Shown here: positions 4,082 through 11,053 of the stretch, piece after piece | Numbering within the stretch: position 1 is the first letter of the stretch | Layout of the letters: every line of letters begins with the position of its first letter | From: Vibrio sp. UBA2441 | GTDB lineage: Bacteria; Pseudomonadota; Gammaproteobacteria; Enterobacterales; Vibrionaceae | NCBI GenBank assembly: GCA_002342685.1 | Contig: DDQN01000079.1 | Location: 1 to 11,053 of the forward strand | DNA: 11,053 nt | Direction of reading: 5' to 3' | The notes under the pieces: model-generated | What the model saw: only the letters and a program-made list of their open reading frames with translations | What the model was told of the DNA's origin: nothing | The model's database searches: none | Position numbers and translations under genes: made by a program

Positions 4082-5837
4082 AAAACAGTTTATCGTGCAT
4101 TTCCTGCGTATGAATCGTACGTCGTATATGATTGCGATCGTATTAATTTTTCTCGTTAACTGGCTCCAGGTAGAAATTCCTCGTTATATTCAATTGGCGA
4201 TTGACCTGATTGACAGTGCATCTCCGGCTGATCATCAAGAGCTTCAAACCTATGTGGGAATTGTTGTTGTAATGGCCGTTTCTATGACCGTAGTTCGAAT
4301 CTTTTCACGTATCTATGCGTTAAATCCTGGTCGTATAACTGAGGCCGCATTAAAAAACATTCTGTTGCATAAGCTTAATCGTCTGCCAAATAGTTTTCAT
4401 CAAAAGTTTGCCTCAGGCAGACTTATTTCAATCATCAACAATGACCTTAGTGGTGTTCGTCTACTGTTTGGACTCGGTTTTCTGCAGTTTTTTAACGCTT
4501 TGCTTGCGCTTTCGTTAACACCGTTATGGATGTGGCGTATCTCCCCAGAACTAACACTCTACTCCATTATTCCTATTGTTATTGCGTTCGTGATTTTTCG
4601 TATTGGTTTTAAACGCATGAAAACTCTTCATATGGAACATATGCATCGCTTGCAAAATCTCTCTGCTCAATTAATGAGTTATCTAACGGGTATTGATTTA
4701 ATTAAGAGCCAGAAAATGTCTCCTTGGGTGAAGGAAGAAATCGAAAACCTTAACCAGCAATTACTTCGCTGCCGAATGCAGATCACACGTGTTCAGGTAT
4801 TTTTTATGCCAGTGTTGGATTACGCCAATGACTTTATGAAAATTATGATTCTTGGCATTGGTGGTTATATGCTAATGAATCAGCAGCTCACTCTTGGTGA
4901 AATTACTGCTTTCCTGACCTATTCGGTGTTACTTGCTCTGCCGTTAATGCAATTGGGCCGTATTGCCACTATTTATCAACGAGGTATGGTTGGTATTCAA
5001 AGTGTACAGACCATTCTAAATGCTGAAGTTCCACAAAAGGATTTAGTAGAACTTCCACTAGCAGAAGTTGAAAAATTGAAGGCCAGAACACTCTCGATTA
5101 GAAATTTGAGCTTCAGTTATCAGGGAGAGAAGCAACTAATTTTGGATAACATCAGCTTCGATATACCAGTAGGTAAAAAAATAGGCGTACTGGGCAGTAT
5201 CGGGTCAGGTAAAACAACATTGGTGAACTGTCTTAACCACCATCTTAATGTGCCTGAGGGCACGGTGTTTCTTGGCGATAAGGATGTGACAACGTTCTCC
5301 CGTAGCGATTTACGTCGTTATATTAAAACGGTGACCCAAGACCCATACTTATTCTCCGCAACCGTAGAGGAGAATATTCGCTTTGGTAGCCGTAATGCAG
5401 ATATAGCAAAAGATCAGGTTGATGAAGTACTGAAGCTGAGTCAGCTGGCCAATGATGTTTACCGTTTTGAAAAAGGTGACCAAACTCTGGTTGGTGAGAA
5501 GGGGATTATGCTATCCGGAGGTCAAAAGCAACGCTTGAGTATTGCCCGTGCTCTGCTTGAACCTTGTGATGTCATCATTATGGACAATGTACTGTCGGCG
5601 GTGGATTACGAAACCGAACGTAAAATTCTAGAAGGGCTGTTTGAACGGTTGGATAACCAGTCTGTACTTGTTGTTTCTCACCGTGTTAACGCTCTCGAGT
5701 ATATGGATGAAATTATCGTACTCAATGAGGGCAAGATTATCGCCAAAGGTAATCACGCCGCTCTGATCCAGAGTTGCCCTTATTATTTTGAAACTTGGAA
5801 GCTGCAACAAAATGAAACGGAGGCGGCAGCATGTTAA
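4074..5837 (+). CDS. ABC exporter half-transporter, MdlA/SmdA-like (degenerate ATPase site)
   Basis: Inner-membrane half-transporter of 587 residues with six membrane segments (about 17-36, 60-78, 132-153, 160-180, 249-268, 276-296) and a C-terminal ATPase. Motifs are aromatic FSYQ at about 349, Walker A GSIGSGKT with K380, Q422, LSGGQ 480-484, Walker B VIIMD ending D504, then N505 instead of the catalytic Glu, and H-switch H536. Heterodimeric exporters such as MdlAB, BmrCD and TM287/288 usually have Asp here, so Asn is unusual. With the next gene it should form a drug- or peptide-type efflux pump; the substrate is unknown. ATG 4074 is chosen over an upstream start at 3999 because it has AAGAAAGAG before it, overlaps the regulator by 8 nt, and gives the normal family N-terminus. 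Confidence 0.9.
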   Translation: MTKKQFIVHFLRMNRTSYMIAIVLIFLVNWLQVEIPRYIQLAIDLIDSASPADHQELQTYVGIVVVMAVSMTVVRIFSRIYALNPGRITEAALKNILLHKLNRLPNSFHQKFASGRLISIINNDLSGVRLLFGLGFLQFFNALLALSLTPLWMWRISPELTLYSIIPIVIAFVIFRIGFKRMKTLHMEHMHRLQNLSAQLMSYLTGIDLIKSQKMSPWVKEEIENLNQQLLRCRMQITRVQVFFMPVLDYANDFMKIMILGIGGYMLMNQQLTLGEITAFLTYSVLLALPLMQLGRIATIYQRGMVGIQSVQTILNAEVPQKDLVELPLAEVEKLKARTLSIRNLSFSYQGEKQLILDNISFDIPVGKKIGVLGSIGSGKTTLVNCLNHHLNVPEGTVFLGDKDVTTFSRSDLRRYIKTVTQDPYLFSATVEENIRFGSRNADIAKDQVDEVLKLSQLANDVYRFEKGDQTLVGEKGIMLSGGQKQRLSIARALLEPCDVIIMDNVLSAVDYETERKILEGLFERLDNQSVLVVSHRVNALEYMDEIIVLNEGKIIAKGNHAALIQSCPYYFETWKLQQNETEAAAC

Positions 5838-7618
5838 AGAGCATCGATGTTCAATATTTAAAGCACTTTTTCAAGTTCGCTAAAAAATATAAACGTTCCG
5901 TATTAATTGGCATTGCCATGCTTCCTCTTTCTGTAATCACCAGTCTATTGTTTCCTTGGCTCATTATTCAGGTTATTGATGTTCATCTCTCTCAGAGAAA
6001 TATAGATGGGTTGCTGTTATATACGGTCTATTTGCTAATGGTACTTATTGCTGGCTACGTTGTTAATTCAACGTATTCATACAACTTGCGTAAAGCAGGG
6101 CAATACACCACTACGGATATGCGCTCGGTGCTCGTTGACCGTGTCCTTAAGTTGCCACGCAGCTATTTTGATGACACACCGACCGGAGTAACACTCTCTC
6201 GCTTAACGAGTGATTTAGAAACCATCGGTGAGACTTTTATTCAATCCATTGTTGGGTTGGTGAAAGACACCATCAATACCATCGCTCTATTGGTGATGAT
6301 GCTATTTATCGATTGGCAGCTGACACTGATTGTATTGGTTATTATGCCTCCTGTGATGTATCTAACATTCTATGTTCGTAATCGCCTTCGAGCGCTTTAT
6401 CAGGTCACACGTTCAACATTGGCACGTAGTATCGGTTTTTTGCAGGAAGTTTTACTCGGCGTGAAAACCATTCAGTTATATCGCGCCGAAGAAGAGGTAG
6501 AGAGCCGGTACAAAGGGTATACCGATGAGTTTTTAAAAGCGCAAAAGAAGGTTAATAAATATGATGCCATTTTGTTTGCCTTTATTTCTGGCGTTACCTC
6601 TATCACCATAGCGCTGATGATCTGGTATGGTTCAGGGCAAGTCATTCAGGAAGCACTCACACTGGGTGTATTGATTGCATTTATTAACACGCTGGAAAAA
6701 GTATTTGTTCCAATCAGGGATTTTACATCACAAATTGCGTCTATTCAGAGCTCATTTGCTGCTTTTGACCATATTGAAGAGCTCTTTGTCGAAGCTACGG
6801 AAGAAGAAGGGCGCAATTTGCAACCGACACATAAGGTTGAAAAACAGTTAAATAAGTTTGTCAGTCTTGAGTTTAAAAATGTCAGTTTTCGTTACAAAGA
6901 TAATTCACCTTATGTACTAAAAAATGTGTCATTTTTACTGGAAAAGGGACACCAGATAGCATTGGTTGGTTCCACCGGTTCAGGTAAGTCGACAATTCTA
7001 CGCCTGATATCAAAAACATATCAAGATTATGAAGGCAGCATTCTCTTAAATGGTATCGAGTTCTCTCAAATTTCGATTGAAGATTCTACGCATCTATTTT
7101 CGCTAATGATGCAGGATGTTCACCTGTTTGAAGAGAGTGTACATTTCAATATTGCTTTGGGGAAAAAAGAAATACAACGTGAACAAGTAGAGCAGGCGTC
7201 ACGCTATGTTTATGCTGATAAATTTATTGATGGATTGCCTCACAGCTATGATTTCTGTTTGGATAAAAATGGTTCAAACCTTTCCGTCGGTCAGACTCAG
7301 TTGATTTCTTTTGCACGTGCTATTGCACAGGGTGGGCAAGTAATGATGTTGGATGAAGCAACAAGTTCTGTTGATTCCATAACGGAAGACTTGATTCAGA
7401 AAGCAATGCAGCGTCTGTTTAAAGAAAAAACGGTGATCGCTATTGCTCACCGTTTAAGCACAGTGCGGCACTCCGATATGATATTAGTGCTGGAACAAGG
7501 TGAAATCGTTGAAAGGGGTAAACATCAAGAACTGGTCGCTCATAATGGTATCTATGCTGGTTTGTTAAACGAATCTATCTTGGAAACGCCAGATCTGAAG
7601 GTGGCCGAAATTAATTAG
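5831..7618 (+). CDS. ABC exporter half-transporter, MdlB/SmdB-like (canonical Walker B)
   Basis: Partner half of 595 residues. Six membrane segments lie at about 24-45, 61-80, 138-160, 163-182, 246-266 and 277-296, with the type-I exporter hallmark SYFDDTPTGVTLSRLTSDL at about 111-129. The ATPase has Walker A GSTGSGKS (K386), signature LSVGQ 484-488 (Val for Gly, as is common in MdlB), Walker B VMMLDEATSSVD with catalytic E509, and H540. In a head-to-tail dimer, its Walker motifs face the LSGGQ of the first subunit (active site) and its LSVGQ faces the N505 site (degenerate). It has a strong GGAGG at 5819-5823, 7 nt before ATG, and overlaps the first gene by 7 nt (ATGTTAA). No clear terminator follows its TAG at 7616-7618. 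Confidence 0.92.
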   Translation: MLKSIDVQYLKHFFKFAKKYKRSVLIGIAMLPLSVITSLLFPWLIIQVIDVHLSQRNIDGLLLYTVYLLMVLIAGYVVNSTYSYNLRKAGQYTTTDMRSVLVDRVLKLPRSYFDDTPTGVTLSRLTSDLETIGETFIQSIVGLVKDTINTIALLVMMLFIDWQLTLIVLVIMPPVMYLTFYVRNRLRALYQVTRSTLARSIGFLQEVLLGVKTIQLYRAEEEVESRYKGYTDEFLKAQKKVNKYDAILFAFISGVTSITIALMIWYGSGQVIQEALTLGVLIAFINTLEKVFVPIRDFTSQIASIQSSFAAFDHIEELFVEATEEEGRNLQPTHKVEKQLNKFVSLEFKNVSFRYKDNSPYVLKNVSFLLEKGHQIALVGSTGSGKSTILRLISKTYQDYEGSILLNGIEFSQISIEDSTHLFSLMMQDVHLFEESVHFNIALGKKEIQREQVEQASRYVYADKFIDGLPHSYDFCLDKNGSNLSVGQTQLISFARAIAQGGQVMMLDEATSSVDSITEDLIQKAMQRLFKEKTVIAIAHRLSTVRHSDMILVLEQGEIVERGKHQELVAHNGIYAGLLNESILETPDLKVAEIN

Positions 7619-7866
7619 TTCGCAGTTTATTTAATATAGCGGCAGCTATTACAAATTCACCCTATCAACAGATTCCAGTTATTTTAGATAAACTTGGAAT
7701 TGCAAGTTACTTCGATGCGATATCCTCTTGTGACGATGTCGAAAAAGGCATTTTGACTCAAGTGCCTACCTCTGTTCAAAATGATTTTGTCCAGAATCAG
7801 TGGCCTAGCTCTTTGAACTCTAGTTATCAAAATGCGGCGATTACATGTTTGCAGCCAACCGAGTGA
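7615..7866 (+). pseudogene. HAD-family hydrolase remnant
   Basis: A frame open from 7615 to TGA 7864-7866 has no start codon. Residues from about 7639 to 7750 read AAAITNSPYQQIPVILDKLG then IASYFDAISSCDDVEKG, which matches the middle of subfamily-IA haloacid dehalogenase phosphatases. ITNSP is motif II, and FDAISSCDDVEKG is the stretch leading to the motif III Lys-Pro. The sequence leaves the family just before that lysine and continues as ILTQVPTSVQNDF with no match I know. The DxD nucleophile motif and the cap domain are missing upstream, so this is a fragment. It overlaps the 3' end of the opposite-strand reductase remnant by 26 bp. Confidence 0.55.
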
Positions 7867-8221
7867 CTGTTTTATGCCACTCATCGATATCCTTCTCCTT
7901 AGAAGAGAACACGGGGCCAAAATAGGTAGTTCGTTTGTTTTTAATACCGGAAAAGTCCAATATTGTTTTCTTTAAGTGTTTATAGATAACGTTGCCTTGA
8001 AAATACTTATACCAAAAGACTGGTGTATCAAGCATGACAATTATCTCCGATGTTTTTCCTTTCAGTAGTTTTTTGGGAATAGCCTTTCCTTCTTCGTACT
8101 TAAAAGCAAACCCCGGCAGGAAAATTCTATCAATAAGGCCCTTAAATTTCGCAGGTACCGTTCCCCACCAAATAGGTGAGAGAATAACAATATACGCCCA
8201 GCAATCGAGTAAACGATCCAA
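7841..8221 (-). pseudogene. NQO-type NAD(P)H:quinone oxidoreductase, N-terminus missing
   Basis: The frame encodes the C-terminal two-thirds of a flavodoxin-fold NQO1/KefF/MdaB-like FMN/FAD reductase: YIVILSPIWWGTVPAKFKGL, then IDRIFLPGFAFKYEEGKA, then a normal C-terminal end FGPVFSSKEKDIDEWHK. Intact members are about 190-200 residues and begin with a GHP-type flavin phosphate loop. Here the first 65-75 residues are absent, the only start is TTG 8221, and a TGA lies 30 bp further upstream in frame. The homology stops at the point where TetR homology begins on the other strand. Flavin binding is unlikely, so I call it a pseudogene created by a deletion of its 5' end. Confidence 0.75.
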
Positions 8222-8556
8222 AACAAGCGCTTTATGAGTTTGTCCTGTTCATATTAGGGCAATCTGAGCACATTAGTGATGCGTGCCTTGTTTTTAGAGA
8301 GCTTTGGGCTGTTGCTACTCGAAATCCAGAACTTGAGGATAAACTCAATCAATTTTACGCATCTTCAGTAGATAGGGCTTGTATCTTTTGGAGTGACTAT
8401 GACAGAGTAAATGCTGAAAAAGCAGCGTCACTGCTCCTGCCTTATATTGAAGGGTACTCTATTCAACACAAAGCACTGCCTGTTGATAAAGAACAGATAG
8501 CTGAATTACTCTCAGAAACGCTTTACACTCTATTGACTCAATCAGTAAATGACTAG
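8188..8556 (+). pseudogene. TetR/AcrR-family regulator, C-terminal ligand domain only
   Basis: The frame opens after TAA 8185-8187 and ends at TAG 8554-8556. From about 8212 it reads NDPKQALYEFVLFILGQ, then CLVFRELWAVATRNPELEDK, then IEGYSIQHKALPVDKEQIAE. This is the C-terminal half of a TetR regulator, with the typical 'F.ELWA.A.R.PEL' segment. About 80 residues including the whole helix-turn-helix are missing, and no start codon with a ribosome binding site exists. An intact copy would have been divergent from the reductase at 7841-8221, the common arrangement for a TetR repressor and its target enzyme. It cannot bind DNA as it stands. Confidence 0.72.
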
Positions 8557-8659
8557 CTCTTGAGTTCAGCTGGCAGGTTTTGCCTTACATTTCTTATCGT
8601 GCTCAACCGATCTATGCTTCACAGGTCATTAACGCGTAATCTGAGAATAGCTGTGTTTA

Positions 8660-8679
8660 TAAAATTGCGGCCAATTTTA
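8660..8679. terminator. AT-rich hairpin between TetR remnant and LysR gene
   Basis: TAAAATTG (8660-8667) and CAATTTTA (8672-8679) form a perfect 8-bp stem around CGGC. It lies between two convergent 3' ends (TAG 8556 on plus, TGA at 8712 on minus), where a bidirectional terminator is expected. The stem is GC-poor, so termination may be weak. Confidence 0.4.
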
Positions 8680-8711
8680 GTTGATCACTTCACGCAGCTT
8701 AAACCTCGTCA

Positions 8712-9605
8712 TCAATTATGACCGTCAAACCACTGCTGCATAAAATCAATAAAGGTAGAAAGCTTGCTGCTCTGGCGAAGTTGTGGGGGATAAATCAAAT
8801 AAATGCCACTTTCAGAAATGAAATACGGCTCTAGAATTTGCACCAATTCACCAGTTTTTAATAGAGGGTCAACCAAGTAACAGGGCATTTTTATTATGCC
8901 CTTTCCTTGCTGGGCGGCTTTGAGCAGTAAAAAGTTATCGTTGATCAAAAAGTCGCCATGGGTGTCGACTTGCATGATGTGGTCGCCATCAAAAAACTGC
9001 CAGCGTTTTAAGTTGGGATCCGATAAACAGTTGTGAGTTTGTAAATCGTCCGGCTGATAGGGGGTTCCGTGCTGAGCTAGGTAATCTGGTGATGCACAAC
9101 AAATGTGCTGGTAGGACATTAGCTTTTTGGCCACCATGGTGTCTGGTGGGTTATTGGTGGCTCGTATCGCGAGATCAAAGTAACTTTTGGCCAGATCTTG
9201 CCGGTTGTAACCGATATCAATATCAAATTCGAGGTTGGGGTGCTCTTTTTGAAATTCACGGCAAATATCGACCAAAAAGCGTCGGCTGAAAATGGTTGGT
9301 GCGGTGATCCTAAGCAGTCCACTGACATCACTTTTGGTGTGATCTAACTCCTTTTCCAGCTGCATGATGGAAGCATTAATGCCATGCATTCTTTCTAGTG
9401 CTTTTTCGCCCGCAGGGGTTAAGCGCACATTGCGCGTCGAGCGGATCAACAGGCTGGTGGCGAGCTCTTTCTCGAGCTGATTGATCTGAGAGGACAGGTA
9501 GCTACGTGAAATACCTAAGCTTTCCGCCGCTTTGGAAAAGCTCAGCTGTTTGGCTACCTCGCTAAAAAGCGCGTAACGTTCAAAGCGTTTGTGCATTTTA
9601 TGCAT
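8712..9605 (-). CDS. LysR-family transcriptional regulator
   Basis: LTTR of 297 residues from ATG 9605. The N-terminal winged helix-turn-helix (about 8-66) reads RYALFSEVAKQLSFSKAAES, then LGISRSYLSSQINQLEKEL, then LIRSTRNVRLTPAGE, all typical. A linker helix and a periplasmic-binding-protein-like effector domain follow (LRITAPTIFSRRFL, then DIDIGYNRQDLAKSYFDLAI). The frame extends to TTG 9653, but that start has no ribosome binding site. ATG 9605 and ATG 9596 are more likely, although neither has a good Shine-Dalgarno. It is divergent from the aldo-keto reductase with about 220 bp between starts, so it probably controls that gene and itself. The ligand cannot be inferred. Confidence 0.88.
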   Translation of the reverse strand: MHKMHKRFERYALFSEVAKQLSFSKAAESLGISRSYLSSQINQLEKELATSLLIRSTRNVRLTPAGEKALERMHGINASIMQLEKELDHTKSDVSGLLRITAPTIFSRRFLVDICREFQKEHPNLEFDIDIGYNRQDLAKSYFDLAIRATNNPPDTMVAKKLMSYQHICCASPDYLAQHGTPYQPDDLQTHNCLSDPNLKRWQFFDGDHIMQVDTHGDFLINDNFLLLKAAQQGKGIIKMPCYLVDPLLKTGELVQILEPYFISESGIYLIYPPQLRQSSKLSTFIDFMQQWFDGHN

Positions 9606-9707
9606 GGGTGAATTTACAAAACTGATGTGAGATGAAGTGATTATATCGTTCAATTTAGATAATGAATAACACTTGATTGTGCGTTATATCGAATTATCTT
9701 TTTTTGT

Positions 9708-9726
9708 TGGTGGGTTTAATCCACCA
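9708..9726. promoter_or_regulatory. LysR-type T-N11-A dyad in the divergent intergenic region
   Basis: TGGTGG (9708-9713) and CCACCA (9721-9726) form a 6-bp dyad with a 7-bp spacer. Within it, T9711 and A9723 are separated by 11 bases with complementary TGG/CCA arms, the form of an LTTR recognition site. Just upstream, TTGATT 9673-9678 and TATCTT 9695-9700, 16 bp apart, are a possible promoter for the reductase gene. Confidence 0.5.
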
Positions 9727-9762
9727 CGGCTGGCTTAGTATATTGGCGGTAAGAAACGCAAG

Positions 9763-9784
9763 GATCAGAGGAAGCGCTCTGATC
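9763..9784. promoter_or_regulatory. GATCAGAG-N6-CTCTGATC inverted repeat in the reductase leader
   Basis: Perfect 8-bp arms at 9763-9770 and 9777-9784 around GAAGCG, about 43 bp before the reductase ATG. It could be a second operator or an RNA hairpin in the 5' untranslated region. There is no T-run, so it is not a simple terminator. Confidence 0.45.
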
Positions 9785-9826
9785 GAGTGAAGCAAACAAA
9801 TTGAGACAAAATTAAAAGGTAGAACG

Positions 9827-10717
9827 ATGCTTAACAACCATTTTGAATTTTCCCCCTTAGTACAAGGTTACTGGCGTATGGCTGAGTGGGGCATGACGAC
9901 TCAGCAGCAACTTAACTTCATTAAACAGCATATCGAGTTAGGCATTACGACCGTCGACCATGCTCCTGTGTATGGTGCCTCTTCGTGTGAGCGTATGTTT
10001 GGTGAAGCATTAGCAATTGATAAAGGCTTGCGCGATCAAATTCAAATAGTGTCAAAGTGCGGTATTTACCCAGAAAATACCAGTGATACCAACCCGCGTG
10101 TTTCTCACTACAACAGCAGCAAAGCTGCGATTCTTACCTCTGTGGATGAATCCCTATCGCGTTTAAATTCGGATCATCTGGATGTATTGCTAATCCATCG
10201 TCCTGATCTACTGATGAACGTCGATGAAATAGCCAGTGCATTTGAGCAGTTGACTTCAACGGGTAAAGTGAAACACTTTGGGGTATCGAACTTTACGCCG
10301 GCACAGTTTGATTTGCTGCAATCTCGTTTGGATGCGCCACTGGTGACCAATCAGGTTGAAATTAACCCAGTAAATATGCAAATGACGGAAGATGGAACAT
10401 TAGATCAATTGCAACAAGCACGCGTGAGACCAATGGCGTGGTCATGTATGGCTGGCGGACGTATCTTCAATGATAACTCTGAGCAGATGAGTCGCCTGCG
10501 TGACACCTTAACCGAGGTGGGCCATGAGATCGGTGCGACATCGATTGATCAAGTGATCTTTGCTTGGGTGATGAAGATGCCTTCAAGCCCTGTACCTATT
10601 TTAGGCAGTGGTAACATTGAGCGCGTGAAAGCGGCGGCGGCCTCACTAGAGCTGATATTGACCCATGAGCAATGGTACCGTATTTGGGTTGCTTCAAAAG
10701 GTCACGGCGTGGCATAA
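9827..10717 (+). CDS. Aldo/keto reductase, YdhF-like
   Basis: Cytosolic NADPH-dependent (alpha/beta)8-barrel oxidoreductase of 296 residues, the usual length for the E. coli YdhF group. It starts SPLVQGYWRMAEWGMT. The AKR catalytic tetrad is visible: D44 and Y49 in TTVDHAPVYG, K77 in IVSKCG, H124 in VLLIHRPD. GVSNF (152-156) and NQVEINP are standard barrel motifs, and LGSGNIERVKAA near the C-terminus is the cofactor phosphate site. The true substrate of YdhF-type enzymes is unknown; small carbonyls are likely. AAAAGG at 9814-9819, 7 nt before ATG, supports the start. It is divergent from the LysR gene, which probably regulates it. Confidence 0.93.
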   Translation: MLNNHFEFSPLVQGYWRMAEWGMTTQQQLNFIKQHIELGITTVDHAPVYGASSCERMFGEALAIDKGLRDQIQIVSKCGIYPENTSDTNPRVSHYNSSKAAILTSVDESLSRLNSDHLDVLLIHRPDLLMNVDEIASAFEQLTSTGKVKHFGVSNFTPAQFDLLQSRLDAPLVTNQVEINPVNMQMTEDGTLDQLQQARVRPMAWSCMAGGRIFNDNSEQMSRLRDTLTEVGHEIGATSIDQVIFAWVMKMPSSPVPILGSGNIERVKAAAASLELILTHEQWYRIWVASKGHGVA

Positions 10718-10879
10718 AGCGCCATAATGATATTATGAAAAGGCACTATCCAAATAGTGATCTGCACCATCAATACTGGACACTGATTTAGGCGATTTTT
10801 CCATACTTGTAGTAATTCACCTATTGCCAATTTAGCAAAATCACTTACTCATTTATGTCCAGAAGCAATTTAACTGCAT

Positions 10880-10903
10880 AAGGCCACCGATTCAGGTGGC
10901 TTT
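10880..10903. terminator. Hairpin terminator between convergent genes
   Basis: AAGGCCACC (10880-10888) pairs with GGTGGCTTT (10895-10903), including one G-U pair, around GATTCA. It lies 25 bp beyond the stop of the minus-strand glycine-zipper gene and 163 bp after the reductase stop. The T-tract is short on both strands, so it may serve both genes with modest efficiency. Smaller dyads at 10723-10737 (CATAAT/ATTATG) and 10744-10759 (CACTAT/ATAGTG) lie between it and the reductase. Confidence 0.6.
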
Positions 10904-10927
10904 AGCCAATCCGACGTTCGTAATGAA

Positions 10928-11053
10928 TTATGACTCTAGGTCATATACCGTATAGCCCTTGTTAACAAGGCAGTTTCTCAGCACTAGAGATTGGGTTTTG
11001 GTTGCATCATTGGCTCCACCTGCGGCTCCTGCTCCGCCGCCAATTGCCCCTCC
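10928..11053 (-). CDS. C-terminal end of a glycine-zipper family protein
   Basis: The final 41 residues, up to TAA 10930-10928, read GGAIGGGAGAAGGANDATKT followed by QSLVLRNCLVNKGYTVYDLE and S. The alternating Gly/Ala run is a glycine zipper, and the RNCL-x3-GYTV ending is one I associate with small envelope-associated glycine-zipper proteins of gammaproteobacteria. The 5' part lies outside the window, so a signal peptide or lipobox cannot be checked. It is convergent with the aldo-keto reductase. Confidence 0.75.
   Translation of the reverse strand, partial: GGAIGGGAGAAGGANDATKTQSLVLRNCLVNKGYTVYDLES

Noticed and set aside
8034..8237. 67-codon plus-strand ORF over the reductase remnant
   Set aside because: It is antisense to clear NQO-family sequence (SPIWWG, FLPGFAF), so it is a shadow.
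9606..9653. TTG start of the LysR gene
   Set aside because: There is no ribosome binding site, and the extra 16 residues precede the normal LysR start around MHKRFERYALF.

Overview
The window looks like an accessory chromosomal region of a marine gammaproteobacterium, most likely Vibrionaceae or a close relative. This rests on moderate-to-low GC, a 127-bp ERIC-like repeat, Rhs tip fragments with a vibrio-like core, a RAYT-type REP-associated transposase, and a LysR/YdhF-type aldo-keto reductase pair. No single marker gene fixes the genus.

Region 1 (1-1550) is an Rhs graveyard rich in repeats. The tail of a small membrane protein runs in from the left (3-206). It is followed by a 77-bp element with GGGGTCAG/CTGACCCC ends, an ERIC-like element (461-587), a first Rhs core-tip fragment, a 43-bp tandem duplication of half the 77-bp element, a second full copy of that element, and a second Rhs core-tip fragment with a different tail. 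Region 2 (1621-2944) is a RAYT (Y1/HUH transposase) gene bracketed by inverted GGACAGGCACT sites and followed by three TAAGTAACC repeats. Region 3 (3039-3488, minus) is an unrecognised 149-codon ORF.

Region 4 (3503-7618) is the best-preserved operon. A leader of about 340 bp is crowded with dyad symmetries. Then come a small GRKPG/ribbon-helix-helix-like protein and two overlapping half-size ABC exporters of the MdlA/MdlB (SmdAB/BmrCD-like) heterodimer type. The reading frames overlap by 8 and 7 nt, so the three genes are probably translated together. The first half has Asn where the catalytic Glu should be and the second has LSVGQ for LSGGQ, which predicts one degenerate and one canonical ATP site. 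The simplest reading is a multidrug-type or peptide-type efflux pump controlled by the small DNA-binding protein acting on the upstream palindromes.

Region 5 (7615-8556) holds three gene remnants: a HAD-phosphatase piece, an NQO-type quinone/NADPH reductase lacking its N-terminus (minus), and a TetR regulator lacking its N-terminal DNA-binding domain (plus). The last two are divergent and meet at about 8200-8221, as if one deletion removed both 5' ends and the shared promoter. Region 6 (8712-10717) is an intact divergent pair, a LysR regulator and an aldo-keto reductase of the YdhF type, with two dyads in the intergenic space. The window ends in the 3' part of a glycine-zipper protein gene (minus), convergent with the reductase across a terminator hairpin.
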